Assembly: GCF_014201135.1 (NCBI RefSeq)
Contig: NZ_JACHDR010000001.1
Coordinates: 2,232,001-2,296,000, forward strand
Length of the DNA: 64,000 bases
Origin: Neomicrococcus aestuarii
GTDB lineage: Bacteria > Actinomycetota > Actinomycetes > Actinomycetales > Micrococcaceae
Direction: 5' to 3'
How positions within the stretch are numbered: position 1 is the stretch's first letter; every line of letters starts with the position of its first letter. Positions 34,696 to 43,423 of the stretch are shown here, in pieces. Both the position numbers and the translations under genes were made by a program. The notes under the pieces were generated by a model. That model did no database searches. It was not told where the DNA came from and saw only the letters and a program-made list of their open reading frames with translations.

Positions 34696-36045
34696 TTAGA
34701 GATTGAGGGCTTGTTGCATGGGACGCATCTTTGCCCAGGACTCCGCGAGTTCTGAAGCGGGGTCAGACGCAGCGACCACTCCGCAGCCTGCGAACAGGCG
34801 AATTCGGTGTGCTGACTCAACGATTCCGCCGCGCAGCGCAATTCCGAACTCGCCGTTACCGTGCGAGTCGATCCATCCCACGGGACCGGCGTATCGTCCG
34901 CGGTCCATGCCTTCGAGCTCCAGAATTGCTGATGCTGCTGCATCTGTGGGAGTGCCACAGACGGCTGCTGTGGGATGAAGAATTTCTGCTAGATCCAGCG
35001 CGTTGGGCGCGTCCTTGCTGGGGAGCTTGGCGGTGACGTCAGAGGCGAGGTGCCATACGTTAGGTAGCTCGAGCACGAAGGGCTCAATGTGGGCGTCCAT
35101 ATGAGTCACGTAGGGAAGCAGCTGAGACGTGAGCGAATCAATGGCCAATTGGTGTTCGTGGCGCTGTTTTTCGTCCTCGGACAAGGCGCGCTTCGCGTAG
35201 TCGGGATCGGCTACGGGAGCCGACTTGCGGTCTAAGGTTCCTGCCAGCACGCGAGCGCGAGCGGTTCCGTTGATGACCTGGATGAGCATCTCCGGGGTGG
35301 CGCCAATCAGGCCGCGCATCGAGTAGGTCCAGCAGTCGCGGTAGCGCACGGAAAGCTCTTTGAGAATGCGTGACACCTGAACCGGCTGAGCAAGTTCTGC
35401 AACGGCATCTCGAGCCAACACCAGTTTGGTGAGTTCGCCGGAGTTGATGCGCTCCACGCCGCGTTTGATGGACTCAACATATTGCTCGTCGCTGACATGG
35501 CCTACCAGGAGGCGATCTTCGGTCGGAACGTCGGCGACATCCGGGAAGTCGAGGTGACCCACGCTGGATTCATGTTGCAAGACGGCGAGGCGTTCCAGCG
35601 CGCGTTCGCGCAATGTCTCGTGATCAGCCTCCGGTGCAATCCCTGATTCTGGGTCGAAGAGCCACGTCAGGTAGGCATCTCCGCCTTTCTTGCGGATCAC
35701 CATCTCCGGCACTACCAGTCGGGACGCGTGTGCGCTCGTGTGGCTGAAGGCCACGGCCACGAATGCGAAAAGTTCGGCGTCGGAAGAAGCCTTGGCGGAC
35801 AGCAGCTCGTTCCAGGCCTGGCGGAGTTCGTGGAATCGATCCGTGCCTTGAGCGGCAACGGAGAAAACCTCGCCGAGCCCAATCATGCCCTCGGAGTTCC
35901 GCAGCCAGACCAGTGCTGAATCAGTCGTCACGAAATCATCGAGTGGGACGTTGACGGCCGCCGGGAAGTCGAAGGTCGCGCTGGCGAGGCGAGGGAGCGA
36001 CGCGAGGGGAGTGGGCGTTGAAGTGCCCTGAGTGCCTGTGGACAT
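34696..36045 (-). CDS. menF: Isochorismate synthase
   Basis: A 449-residue chorismate-utilising enzyme that makes isochorismate for menaquinone (or possibly a siderophore). The chorismate-binding domain fills the C-terminal half: KLVLARD near residue 205, TPEMLIQVINGTARARVLAGT, LHPTAAVCGTPTDAAASAILELEGMDRGRYAGPVGW and the closing IRLFAGCGVVAASDPASELAESWAKM. It is divergent from menG over 137 bp. Its position among men genes makes menaquinone the likely pathway; no siderophore genes are seen. Confidence 0.9.
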   Translation of the reverse strand: MSTGTQGTSTPTPLASLPRLASATFDFPAAVNVPLDDFVTTDSALVWLRNSEGMIGLGEVFSVAAQGTDRFHELRQAWNELLSAKASSDAELFAFVAVAFSHTSAHASRLVVPEMVIRKKGGDAYLTWLFDPESGIAPEADHETLRERALERLAVLQHESSVGHLDFPDVADVPTEDRLLVGHVSDEQYVESIKRGVERINSGELTKLVLARDAVAELAQPVQVSRILKELSVRYRDCWTYSMRGLIGATPEMLIQVINGTARARVLAGTLDRKSAPVADPDYAKRALSEDEKQRHEHQLAIDSLTSQLLPYVTHMDAHIEPFVLELPNVWHLASDVTAKLPSKDAPNALDLAEILHPTAAVCGTPTDAAASAILELEGMDRGRYAGPVGWIDSHGNGEFGIALRGGIVESAHRIRLFAGCGVVAASDPASELAESWAKMRPMQQALNL

Positions 36046-36182
36046 GGTGAGTCAAGATTACTCGTAAGTGTTCAGTCACGGCGATTCCATAGGCCGGGCA
36101 ATGCATATGAGGTTGCCCGCATCATGCCCCTTACCGGTGGGGCGGATTAGCGCGGCTTGCGTGTGGCTGGGAGAATGAACGG

Positions 36183-36875
36183 GTGAATCGCGCAACTCTC
36201 GAAAAACGACCCGACGAAGTCCAGAGCATGTTTGATGCCGTAGCTGCCCGCTATGACATCACCAATGACATTCTGTCGATGGGTCAGACCCGCCGCTGGC
36301 GCAAGATCGTGGTGGACGCAGTAGACGCCAAGCGTGGCGAGCGCGTCCTTGATCTCGCAGCGGGCACCGGAACCTCCTCCGAACCCTACGCAGACGCTGG
36401 CGTCTCCGTGGTTGCTTGCGACTTCTCCACCGGAATGCTTGAAGTGGGTAAGAAGCGCCGCCCGGACATTGACTTCGTCAAGGGCGATGCCATGAACCTG
36501 CCGTTCGCAGATAACTCCTTCGACGCCGTGACCATCAGCTTTGGTCTGCGCAACATTCAGGATCCTCGCTTGGCATTGAGCGAGATGTACCGCGTGGCCA
36601 AGCCCGGCGCACGCTTGGTGATCGCTGAGTTCTCCCACCCGACGTTCTCCCCATGGCGCACCGTTTACACGGAGTACCTCATGCGTGCTCTTCCGGCGAT
36701 CGCCACCAAGGTGTCTTCAAACCCCACCGCGTACCAGTACCTTGCCGAGTCCATTCGTGCGTGGCCTAACCAGGACGGTCTCGCCGCGTGGCTGGACGCG
36801 GTCGGTTGGCGCGATGTTCAGTACCGTAATCTCGCCGGTGGCATTGTTGCCGTGCACCGCGGTTTCAAGAAGTAG
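36183..36875 (+). CDS. menG: Demethylmenaquinone methyltransferase
   Basis: A 230-residue SAM-dependent methyltransferase of the UbiE/MenG family that makes the last ring methylation of menaquinone. The start is GTG at 36183. The SAM-binding motif [19 protein letters not shown] is at about residues 55-73, and the UbiE signatures [24 protein letters not shown] and [17 protein letters not shown] are clear. GAGAAT at 36171-36176, six nt before the GTG, could be the -10 box of a leaderless transcript. It leads a three-gene operon with the reductase and prenyl synthase. Confidence 0.95.
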   Translation: MNRATLEKRPDEVQSMFDAVAARYDITNDILSMGQTRRWRKIVVDAVDAKRGERVLDLAAGTGTSSEPYADAGVSVVACDFSTGMLEVGKKRRPDIDFVKGDAMNLPFADNSFDAVTISFGLRNIQDPRLALSEMYRVAKPGARLVIAEFSHPTFSPWRTVYTEYLMRALPAIATKVSSNPTAYQYLAESIRAWPNQDGLAAWLDAVGWRDVQYRNLAGGIVAVHRGFKK

Positions 36876-36887
36876 CAAAGGGTCTTT

Positions 36888-38252
36888 GTGTCTGTAGTTA
36901 TTGTGGGGGCTGGGCCCGCGGGGTCAACCGCCGCCTATTACTTGGCGCGTGCTGGCGTAGACGTCACGGTGCTTGAGAAGACCCGTTTCCCACGCGAAAA
37001 GGTCTGCGGAGACGCACTGACCCCACGCGCAGTTCGGGAAATCCAGCGCCTCGGCTTGCCGCATGAAGAGTCAGCCGGATGGCGACGCATCAAGGGATTG
37101 CGCCTAGTAGCCGCCGGAAATTCGATGGAGCTTCCGTGGCCTGAGCTCACGGACTTCCCTGACTACGGTCTGATCCGGACCCGCCTCGGCTTCGACGAAG
37201 CCCTCGCCCGCCACGCACAATCCGCGGGTGCCCGCATTCTTGAGGGTCACTCCGTCACGGAAACCATCACGAACGAAAGTGGCCGCGTCACCGGCGTCCG
37301 CGCCCAGATCCTCAATGAAGCCGGACGTAAGACGGGCGAGACGCTCGAGGTGAGCGGCGACGTCGTACTGGCAGCAGATGGAAACTCCAGCCGCTCCGCC
37401 GTAAGCCGCGGCTTCGAAAAGCGCGATGACCGTCCCATGGGCGTTGCTTACCGCACCTACTACCGCTCTCCGCGTCACCTCGATGACTGGATGGAAGGCT
37501 GGCTGGAGCTACCCGGCAAGAACGGCGATCCGTTGCCGGGTTACGGCTGGGTATTCGGTGTTGGCGACGGCACCTCCAACGTGGGTCTTGGCATCCTGAA
37601 CTCGTCCAAGGAGTTCGGCAAGCTCGATTATCGTCAGGTCCTCAAAGAATGGACCGCCGCGATGCCCGAAGAGTGGGGCTTCACGGAGGAAAACCAGACT
37701 TCACGCATTCTGGGAGCCGCGCTTCCCATGGCCTTCAATCGGACACCGCACTATTCGCCAGGGTTCATGCTGCTCGGCGACGCCGGTGGCATGGTGTCCC
37801 CATTCAACGGCGAGGGCATTTCTTACGCGATGGAATCCGGTCGCATGGCGGCGCAGTCCGTACTGGATGCGTTCAAGGCCACCACAGGTGCTGCGAAGGA
37901 AGAATCCTTGGCTCGGTACGCGGATGTCATCCGTGACGAGTGGGGTTCACACTTCACACAGGGCCGGCTGTTCGCGCAAGTGATCGGCAACCCGCACATC
38001 ATGCGTCTGTCCCTGAAGTTGGGCATGTCCAGCCAAGTTCTCATGAACATGGTGGTGCGGTTGCTCGCGAACCTTTCGGATGAAGCGCCGCGAACAATTG
38101 AAGATAGAGTTATCCATGTTCTCGAGCGGCTTACACCCGCCACGAACAACCAAAACTCCGTCCGTTCCTTGAGCAACATTTCACAGAACGTACGCGGCCC
38201 GCTGGGCTTAGTGCGAGCTCTCTCAACCAACAGTAAGTCTGATAAATCGTGA
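36888..38252 (+). CDS. Geranylgeranyl-reductase-family FAD enzyme, MenJ-like
   Basis: A 454-residue flavoprotein that probably saturates isoprene double bonds, most likely one unit of the menaquinone tail as MenJ does in mycobacteria. FAD motifs are VIVGAGPAGSTAAYYLARAG at the N-terminus, and LLGDAGGMVSPFNGEGISYAMESG near residue 295; EKTRFPREKVCGDALTPRAV is typical of the reductase family. Start GTG at 36888, 12 bp after menG; its stop overlaps the GTG of the polyprenyl synthase gene by 4 nt. This tight coupling with menG and the synthase supports the quinone role. A copy of the dispersed repeat (37351-37370) is inside the gene. Confidence 0.9.
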   Translation: MSVVIVGAGPAGSTAAYYLARAGVDVTVLEKTRFPREKVCGDALTPRAVREIQRLGLPHEESAGWRRIKGLRLVAAGNSMELPWPELTDFPDYGLIRTRLGFDEALARHAQSAGARILEGHSVTETITNESGRVTGVRAQILNEAGRKTGETLEVSGDVVLAADGNSSRSAVSRGFEKRDDRPMGVAYRTYYRSPRHLDDWMEGWLELPGKNGDPLPGYGWVFGVGDGTSNVGLGILNSSKEFGKLDYRQVLKEWTAAMPEEWGFTEENQTSRILGAALPMAFNRTPHYSPGFMLLGDAGGMVSPFNGEGISYAMESGRMAAQSVLDAFKATTGAAKEESLARYADVIRDEWGSHFTQGRLFAQVIGNPHIMRLSLKLGMSSQVLMNMVVRLLANLSDEAPRTIEDRVIHVLERLTPATNNQNSVRSLSNISQNVRGPLGLVRALSTNSKSDKS

Positions 38253-39355
38253 CTCAATCCCACAACACTTGGACCGCTGCGGGGCACTCTGTGCCCGAAT
38301 CCATGGAATTGGACGCCGAAACTCGTGCCCTTGCCGAGCTCGTCAAGCTTCCGCCAGGGTTCGCGGAGATCGCAGATGACCCCACGTTGGGCCCGGCCGT
38401 TTTCACGGGTATGGCTCGTGTGGAGAAGATGTTGCGCGATGCCATCGCGAATTCTGACCCTTTCGTTGATCAGACCAGCCGCCATTTGGTAGAGGCTGGC
38501 GGTAAGCGCGTTCGCCCGCTTCTGGTGCTGTTGAGCTCTTTGCTCAGCGGCAACGAGGAGATCAGCGATGACGTGGTCAAGGCCGCCGCAATGGTGGAGC
38601 TTACCCACTTGGCGACGCTGTACCACGATGACGTCATGGACTCCGCGCCCTTGCGCCGCGGCGCACCCACTGCTCATGAAGTGTGGGGCAACTCGGTTGC
38701 TATTCTTACCGGCGACCTGATCTTCGCGCGTGCCTCCATTCTTGCCGCGTCCTTGGGCCCGGAAGCTGTTGACTTGCAGGCTCGCACGTTCGAACGCTTG
38801 TGCTTGGGACAGCTGCATGAATCCGTGGGACCGCGCCCTGAAGAGGACGCGCTCACGCACCACTTGAGCGTGATCTCTGATAAGACCGCATCCTTGCTGG
38901 CTGCCGCTGGCGAGTTCGGCTCCCGCTTCGGCGGCTCCGGCGATGCCCAGATGAACTTGCTGAGCGAATACGGCGAAAAGGTGGGCGTTGCCTTCCAGCT
39001 CGCCGATGACGTCATTGACCTGACTGGCGCCAAGGTGAAGTCCGGTAAGACTCCGGGAACGGACCTGCGCGAGCGCGTCCCCACCTTGCCGGTGTTGATC
39101 TTGCGGCGCATGTCCGCCGAGGGCGACGCCACCGCTACCGAAGTTCTCACCTTGGTCGACGGCGATCTGACCAGCGACGAGCAGCTTGCTGCAGCTGTTC
39201 AGGCGGTTGCCACGCACCCAGCGACGAACGAGGCCTGGGCTGTTGCCCGCCAGTGGGCTGACGAGGCTCGCGAGGCGCTGTCTCCACTTCCTAACGGTCC
39301 TGTCAAGAACGCGCTGTTGGACTTCGCCGACGCTGTGGTCTCCCGCGACCAGTAA
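38249..39355 (+). CDS. Long-chain polyprenyl diphosphate synthase
   Basis: A 368-residue trans-prenyltransferase that builds the all-trans polyprenyl diphosphate for the menaquinone side chain. Start GTG at 38249 overlaps the upstream TGA. The first Asp-rich motif is HDDVMD (about residue 130) followed by RRGAPT, and the second is QLADDVIDLTG (about 250). GGKRVRPLL is the substrate-binding region. The small residues before the first Asp motif are consistent with a long product (heptaprenyl or longer), but chain length cannot be set by eye. Confidence 0.92.
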   Translation: MTQSHNTWTAAGHSVPESMELDAETRALAELVKLPPGFAEIADDPTLGPAVFTGMARVEKMLRDAIANSDPFVDQTSRHLVEAGGKRVRPLLVLLSSLLSGNEEISDDVVKAAAMVELTHLATLYHDDVMDSAPLRRGAPTAHEVWGNSVAILTGDLIFARASILAASLGPEAVDLQARTFERLCLGQLHESVGPRPEEDALTHHLSVISDKTASLLAAAGEFGSRFGGSGDAQMNLLSEYGEKVGVAFQLADDVIDLTGAKVKSGKTPGTDLRERVPTLPVLILRRMSAEGDATATEVLTLVDGDLTSDEQLAAAVQAVATHPATNEAWAVARQWADEAREALSPLPNGPVKNALLDFADAVVSRDQ

Positions 39356-39388
39356 CTAGTCCGCGATCAGTAGGTAGTTAAACGCGAT

Positions 39389-40087
39389 TCAAGCGCGCGG
39401 ATTGCGCCGGTACGCGGTAACGCTCGGCTCACCGTCGATCCAAAACCGCCACGGCCAGTCCGCCGCTTGAGACACCCCTACGCGGGGTCCCGAAGAAATT
39501 TGGGAGTACGACGACGCAGCTTCGGGACATTCCAAGCTCACCACTGCGCCACTCGCGGAGCTAGTAGAAGTGCCAAGTTGCGAGCCGTTATCAGCGCCAA
39601 TTTCGGTGTTGATGACAGCGCCGTAGTGCTCGAGATTGAGTCCAAGGGCTTGCGCTAGATTCCCTGGCCCCCGAGCGAGCTGGGCATCCGTGAGCGCTAC
39701 CTTGCGCGGCACCGTCTGTTTGCGCGGAACACGTTCGCGACGAGCATGAGCTAGCTCAAGACCCTCCACGACTTTCCCCGCGCGCAACAGCACACCGCCA
39801 GAACCCTCGGGCGTATGGGCCACAATGTTGCACGCCCAGTGATTGCCGTAGGAGCGGTACATATAGAGCCTGCCCGTGGGGCCGAACATGGCCTCCGTGC
39901 GCGCCGTGAGTCCACGGTAAGCGTGAGAGGCTGGGTCGATCTCGCCCTCGTAGGCTTCCGTTTCGGTCAGCTCCACCACCACGGTGCCCTCGGCGTTCGT
40001 ATGCCGAAGCCGCCACCCCAACAGTTGCGGCGCTACCAAGGACGCGCGTTCATTCAGGAAATCCAGGGAACCGTTACCGGAAATCAT
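39389..40087 (-). CDS. mpg: DNA-3-methyladenine glycosylase (AAG/Mpg family)
   Basis: A 232-residue base-excision repair enzyme that removes alkylated purines. Family marks are ETEAYEGEIDPASHAYRGLTARTEAMFG with the catalytic Glu, LYMYRSYGNHWACNIV, GVLLRAG, and LARGPGNLAQALG. Between residues about 175 and 208 there is an uncommon Ser/Ala-rich stretch, partly encoded by a dispersed-repeat copy at 39504-39525, before the closing GPRVGVSQAADWPWRFWIDG. The gene converges on the prenyl synthase and is followed upstream by the HIT gene on the same strand. Confidence 0.9.
   Translation of the reverse strand: MISGNGSLDFLNERASLVAPQLLGWRLRHTNAEGTVVVELTETEAYEGEIDPASHAYRGLTARTEAMFGPTGRLYMYRSYGNHWACNIVAHTPEGSGGVLLRAGKVVEGLELAHARRERVPRKQTVPRKVALTDAQLARGPGNLAQALGLNLEHYGAVINTEIGADNGSQLGTSTSSASGAVVSLECPEAASSYSQISSGPRVGVSQAADWPWRFWIDGEPSVTAYRRNPRA
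39504..39525 (+). repeat. Dispersed repeat copy within mpg
   Basis: GAGTACGACGACGCAGCTTC, matching the consensus at 17 of 19 positions. It encodes part of the Ser/Ala-rich insertion on the opposite strand (EAASSYSQ). Confidence 0.75.
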
Positions 40088-40139
40088 TTGTACCTCCGTG
40101 AACTAAGCGTGCGTGAGCCGCGAGTCCGCAAGGGGAGAA

Positions 40140-40646
40140 TCAGTGGTGAGCTACGTCGTCGTACGCGTCAACCTGATCCAACGCCCCACGCAACTCGAGG
40201 GCCTTGCGCGCCCGCACCTCCACGGGTACGCGATGGCGCAACTGCTTGTAGAGGTCATCGCCGAAATACCTCGGGAAAACATGCATGTGGTAGTGCCACA
40301 CGTGCTGATTCCCAGCAGGTTCGTTGTGCTGACGCACGCTGGTGCCATCCGGATCCCACGCAATTTTCATGGCCAAGGTCATGCGTCGAGCAAGCAGCAT
40401 GATGGCCGTCGCGGTGTCCTCATCAACGTCGTAGAGCGCCTCTTGGTGCTGCGTGGGGATGATCATGACGTGGCCGCCGTGGTTGCCGAAACCGTCGCAC
40501 GCCATGATGGCTGCGGCCTTGTCATTCGCGTAAATGAAGTCAGTAAGGGCGCAGAGATTGTCCGGGGACTCGATCTTGCCACTCAACAGCTCGCAGAACG
40601 GGCAGACGTACCCCTCGGGTGCGTGAGAATGCCAGAGTTCGCTCAT
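40140..40646 (-). CDS. HIT-family nucleotide-binding protein
   Basis: A 168-residue histidine-triad protein; relatives hydrolyse or transfer nucleotides (AP4A, AMP-lysine). The N-terminal CPFCELLSG is a Zn-type Cys pair. The first half-motif is GGHVMIIPTQHQ and the active-site triad is WHYHMHVFPRY (H-x-H-x-H-x-x type). The C-terminus, DQVDAYDDVAHH, is written by a dispersed-repeat copy at 40148-40164. It is 14 bp downstream of the SUKH-like gene. Confidence 0.9.
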   Translation of the reverse strand: MSELWHSHAPEGYVCPFCELLSGKIESPDNLCALTDFIYANDKAAAIMACDGFGNHGGHVMIIPTQHQEALYDVDEDTATAIMLLARRMTLAMKIAWDPDGTSVRQHNEPAGNQHVWHYHMHVFPRYFGDDLYKQLRHRVPVEVRARKALELRGALDQVDAYDDVAHH

Positions 40647-40660
40647 CGACGGGTCACTTC

Positions 40661-41107
40661 TCAGTCTTCGAGTTCAGGCTCGAGCTCTTCAAACACCCAC
40701 GTATACATATCCAGCATGTATTCGCTGAAGGTGCCGTCCTCGCTCATCCAGCGGCCGGTAGCGTTATTGCGGCGGTGCACAATGGGGTCCGGAACGTTGA
40801 GCTGATCCTCGCGGATGCCCCACACAAAGAGTTCTTCCTCATCTTCCATGAACAAGAGGTAGCCGTCTTCGATCTCAAACTCGTCTGGCTCCCACACAAA
40901 GTAGTAGGCCTCCATGAGGTCTTCCACGCCGCCCACGCTCATGTAGAACTCGCGGAGCACTTGGGGGAGCAGAGTTGCGGAGCGTCCCAACGATTCCTGG
41001 ACCATGTCCTCAAACTCGTCCTCGCTCAAACCGTCTTCGGGCTGCCACTGGTCATCGAGGTATTCGGGAACGAGTGAGCGGAACTTTTCAAGAAACATAT
41101 CGGCCAT
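40661..41107 (-). CDS. Acidic protein, SMI1/KNR4 (SUKH)-like
   Basis: A 148-residue, strongly acidic cytoplasmic protein. LLPQVLREFYMSVGGVEDLMEAYYFVWEPDEFEIEDGYLLFMEDEEELFVWGIREDQLNVPDPIVHR matches the pattern of SMI1/KNR4 domains: a LP..L..FY...G start, an aromatic-rich middle, and a WGI...L...DP.V strand. SUKH proteins often serve as immunity proteins to toxins in polymorphic-toxin loci, but no toxin gene is adjacent, so I do not claim that role. It lies between the HIT and TRIC genes. Confidence 0.65.
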   Translation of the reverse strand: MADMFLEKFRSLVPEYLDDQWQPEDGLSEDEFEDMVQESLGRSATLLPQVLREFYMSVGGVEDLMEAYYFVWEPDEFEIEDGYLLFMEDEEELFVWGIREDQLNVPDPIVHRRNNATGRWMSEDGTFSEYMLDMYTWVFEELEPELED

Positions 41108-41147
41108 GCTTCGATCTTATCGGCAGATGCGGGCCTACCGTGCGCTC

Positions 41148-41813
41148 TTACTTGGCGTTGTCAGCCCTAGATCGGGGCAAACGCAGGCTAGGCCGGGACC
41201 AACCGCGAACCGCAAGTGGCGCACTCCACTTGAAGCGGACCGCCAGCATGCGCATCACGAACACGGCCACCGCCGTGATGGTCGCCGTGAGGAGGTTAAA
41301 CCAGCCCGTCATCTCCAAGAGAACCGTCACGCTGGCGCCCAAGAATGCTGGAACCGCGTAGAGGTCTCGAGGGTTGAACAGGCCAGGTGTTTCGTTTGCG
41401 GTGATGTCACGCAGCAAGCCGCCGCCGCACGCCGTGGCCACACCTAAGAGCACGGCGACGATGGGTTCAATTCCGGCCTCTAGCGCAACGAGCGTTCCCG
41501 TGATGCAGAAAAGAGCCAGTCCGCCGGCGTCGAAGAGGGAGATGAAATAGCGCAGCTTTTGCAAGTGGGTGGACATCAAATACACGGCGATGGCCGCCAA
41601 GAACGGCGGGAGCAGGTAGATGGTGTTCACGAAGACGTTCGGGACGCCTTGATCGATGATCAGGTCACGCACAATTCCGCCGCCGAGGCCGGTCATGTAG
41701 GCGAGGGCGAGGGACCCGATGATGTCGAAGCCCTTACGTGCCGCCAGCAACGAGCCGGAGACCGCGAAGAAGAAGATGCCGAGCAGGTCCGCGGAGAGCA
41801 TGAGCGGATTCAC
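41148..41813 (-). CDS. Trimeric intracellular cation channel (UPF0126/TRIC) protein
   Basis: A 221-residue membrane protein with about seven helices, made of two TRIC repeats. FFAVSGSLLAARKGFDIIGSLALAYMTGLGGGIVRDLI is the first repeat with the kinked glycine motif; AVLLGVATACGGGLLRDIT is the second. Bacterial TRIC proteins form potassium-permeable trimers. Its ATG overlaps the stop of the upstream pucR-like gene by 4 nt (ATGA), so they are co-translated. The basic tail RGWSRPSLRLPRSRADNAK is cytosolic. Confidence 0.88.
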   Translation of the reverse strand: MNPLMLSADLLGIFFFAVSGSLLAARKGFDIIGSLALAYMTGLGGGIVRDLIIDQGVPNVFVNTIYLLPPFLAAIAVYLMSTHLQKLRYFISLFDAGGLALFCITGTLVALEAGIEPIVAVLLGVATACGGGLLRDITANETPGLFNPRDLYAVPAFLGASVTVLLEMTGWFNLLTATITAVAVFVMRMLAVRFKWSAPLAVRGWSRPSLRLPRSRADNAK

Positions 41814-43327
41814 GAGAGCTCCTTCGCTTCGAGGGCCAGCCAGAGCTGCACGCGATCTTGCATGTTGGCAGGGGAGTAGCCGGTCAAATCTGTCACTCGT
41901 TGGAGGCGGTAGCGCACGGTGTTGCGGTGCACGCCGAGTTCGCGCGCTACTTGCCCGATTTCGCCTGAGCTATGAAGGAACCGGCGCAAGGTGTTGATGA
42001 GTTCACCGTTGTGTTGAGCGTCGGCGTTCTCAAGGGGTTCCAGGATCTCGCGGGCCAGATCCATGAGCGGCACATCCTTGGCCGTGAGGAGCAGCGATGT
42101 GAGCGAGAGACGGCTGGGTTCGTTGATGGGCTGCAGGGAGCGCAAGGATTCACGAGCCTCGTAGTAGCTCAGCCGCAAACCATTCGCGTCCGGGTACAAG
42201 CGCCCGTAACCGATGGTGAGATGGGTGGTTGCGGAGCTGAACAGCTCGGCGGCTTGCGCCGCGATGACGCCCGGTTCCGAAGCGCTGGCGTCATGACCTG
42301 GTCCGCTGTCGTTGCCGGTTCCGCCATCTTTACTTCCGCCGGCGGCGCGCGAGGGCACGATGATCGCGAGTCGACCATCCAGAATGGCGGTGATGACGCG
42401 AGGAGGCAGGCTGGGTAGCGGCATTTCTCCTAGCGGTGCGTGCCCGCTACTGGATTCAACCAGTACGACGCCGTGCGCTTGCGTTGCGTCGAGACCTACA
42501 GATTGCATGCGTAGAGATGCGTCGTAACCGCGCAGTCCACCGTGCAGGACATCGTCGAGCACTTGGCCCACGGCGATGCGGGACGTGCGGCGCAAGCGGG
42601 CTTGGTTGGAGAGTTCGAGTCCCAGCAGGCTTTGCGCGTAGGGAATGAGAGCTTCGGAGGTGAGCGGTTTCCGGATGAACAAGGAGGCTCGGTCACGAAG
42701 CCCGGAGGCGATCGGCCAGTCGGCCCACTCTGCATCAGAATCCGTGGACACCGGGTCCGAGGTGCCCTGTGTCGCGAGGTGAGAGCTACCCAGTTCAATC
42801 CCGTACTGCTCCACCCGGGCGGCGTTGCCCACGAAATTCTCAAGGACGTCAAGGAGCGCGTCGATGCCACCGCCGCGCAACAGTGCGGCAGAGAGTTTTT
42901 GGTGTCCCGCGAGAAGCTGTTGGATGCCGGAAACGTGCTCAGCAGCGAGGTCTTCGGCAATGATGCGGGAGATCGCGGCGAAAGCGGTTTGGTAGGGGAC
43001 CTTGAATAACGGAAGTCCCACTTCCTCAGCGGTGAGACGCAAAGCCGAGGGAACGGCGTCGTGCCCTAATCCCACCCCGAAACCAAGCGCCGAAGCGCCA
43101 CCTCGCTTGGCGCTGACCACGAAATCGCGCTGTAGCGCTGCAGTGCGCAAGCGGATGCCGGTGGTGAGGAGAACTTCGTCGCCGGTGAGGAAAACGGAGG
43201 GGTCCACTTGCTCGGTAACAGCTGCCCAGGCCAGCTGAATCGAGGCCGGATCGGCACCCTTCGCAGACGGCACCAGAGTCAGTCCAAGACTGGGAACCGC
43301 TAGCAACTGCGCGAGGGTCATGGCCAT
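41810..43327 (-). CDS. PucR-family transcriptional regulator
   Basis: A 505-residue regulator with the N-terminal PucR domain (about 1-130), a middle domain, and a C-terminal HTH_30 helix-turn-helix (about 445-500: GEIGQVARELGVHRNTVRYRLQRVTDLTGYSPANMQDRVQLWLALE). Residues about 320-350 form a Gly/Asp/Ser insertion. Family members control purine use, and in several actinobacteria GABA or other amino-acid use. It is divergent from the NSS transporter, 96 bp apart, with gabT next in line, so control of that set is the likely role. Two in-frame starts (43327, 43321) are possible. Confidence 0.88.
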   Translation of the reverse strand: MAMTLAQLLAVPSLGLTLVPSAKGADPASIQLAWAAVTEQVDPSVFLTGDEVLLTTGIRLRTAALQRDFVVSAKRGGASALGFGVGLGHDAVPSALRLTAEEVGLPLFKVPYQTAFAAISRIIAEDLAAEHVSGIQQLLAGHQKLSAALLRGGGIDALLDVLENFVGNAARVEQYGIELGSSHLATQGTSDPVSTDSDAEWADWPIASGLRDRASLFIRKPLTSEALIPYAQSLLGLELSNQARLRRTSRIAVGQVLDDVLHGGLRGYDASLRMQSVGLDATQAHGVVLVESSSGHAPLGEMPLPSLPPRVITAILDGRLAIIVPSRAAGGSKDGGTGNDSGPGHDASASEPGVIAAQAAELFSSATTHLTIGYGRLYPDANGLRLSYYEARESLRSLQPINEPSRLSLTSLLLTAKDVPLMDLAREILEPLENADAQHNGELINTLRRFLHSSGEIGQVARELGVHRNTVRYRLQRVTDLTGYSPANMQDRVQLWLALEAKELS

Positions 43328-43387
43328 GAACTCATCCTAATTTGTGCATAGCTAGCGGAAGAAACTCAAAAAATGGTGCCTAGAAGC

Positions 43388-43423
43388 TTGGAGTTCGCCC
43401 AGAGTGAACCTAGTCTTGTGGGC
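43388..43423 (+). promoter_or_regulatory. Promoter of the NSS transporter gene, leaderless type
   Basis: TTGGAG (43388-43393), a 17-nt spacer and TAGTCT (43411-43416) stand 7 nt before the ATG at 43424. No ribosome-binding site precedes the ATG, so transcription probably begins at or next to it. A PucR-type regulator would bind here or just upstream. Confidence 0.55.
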
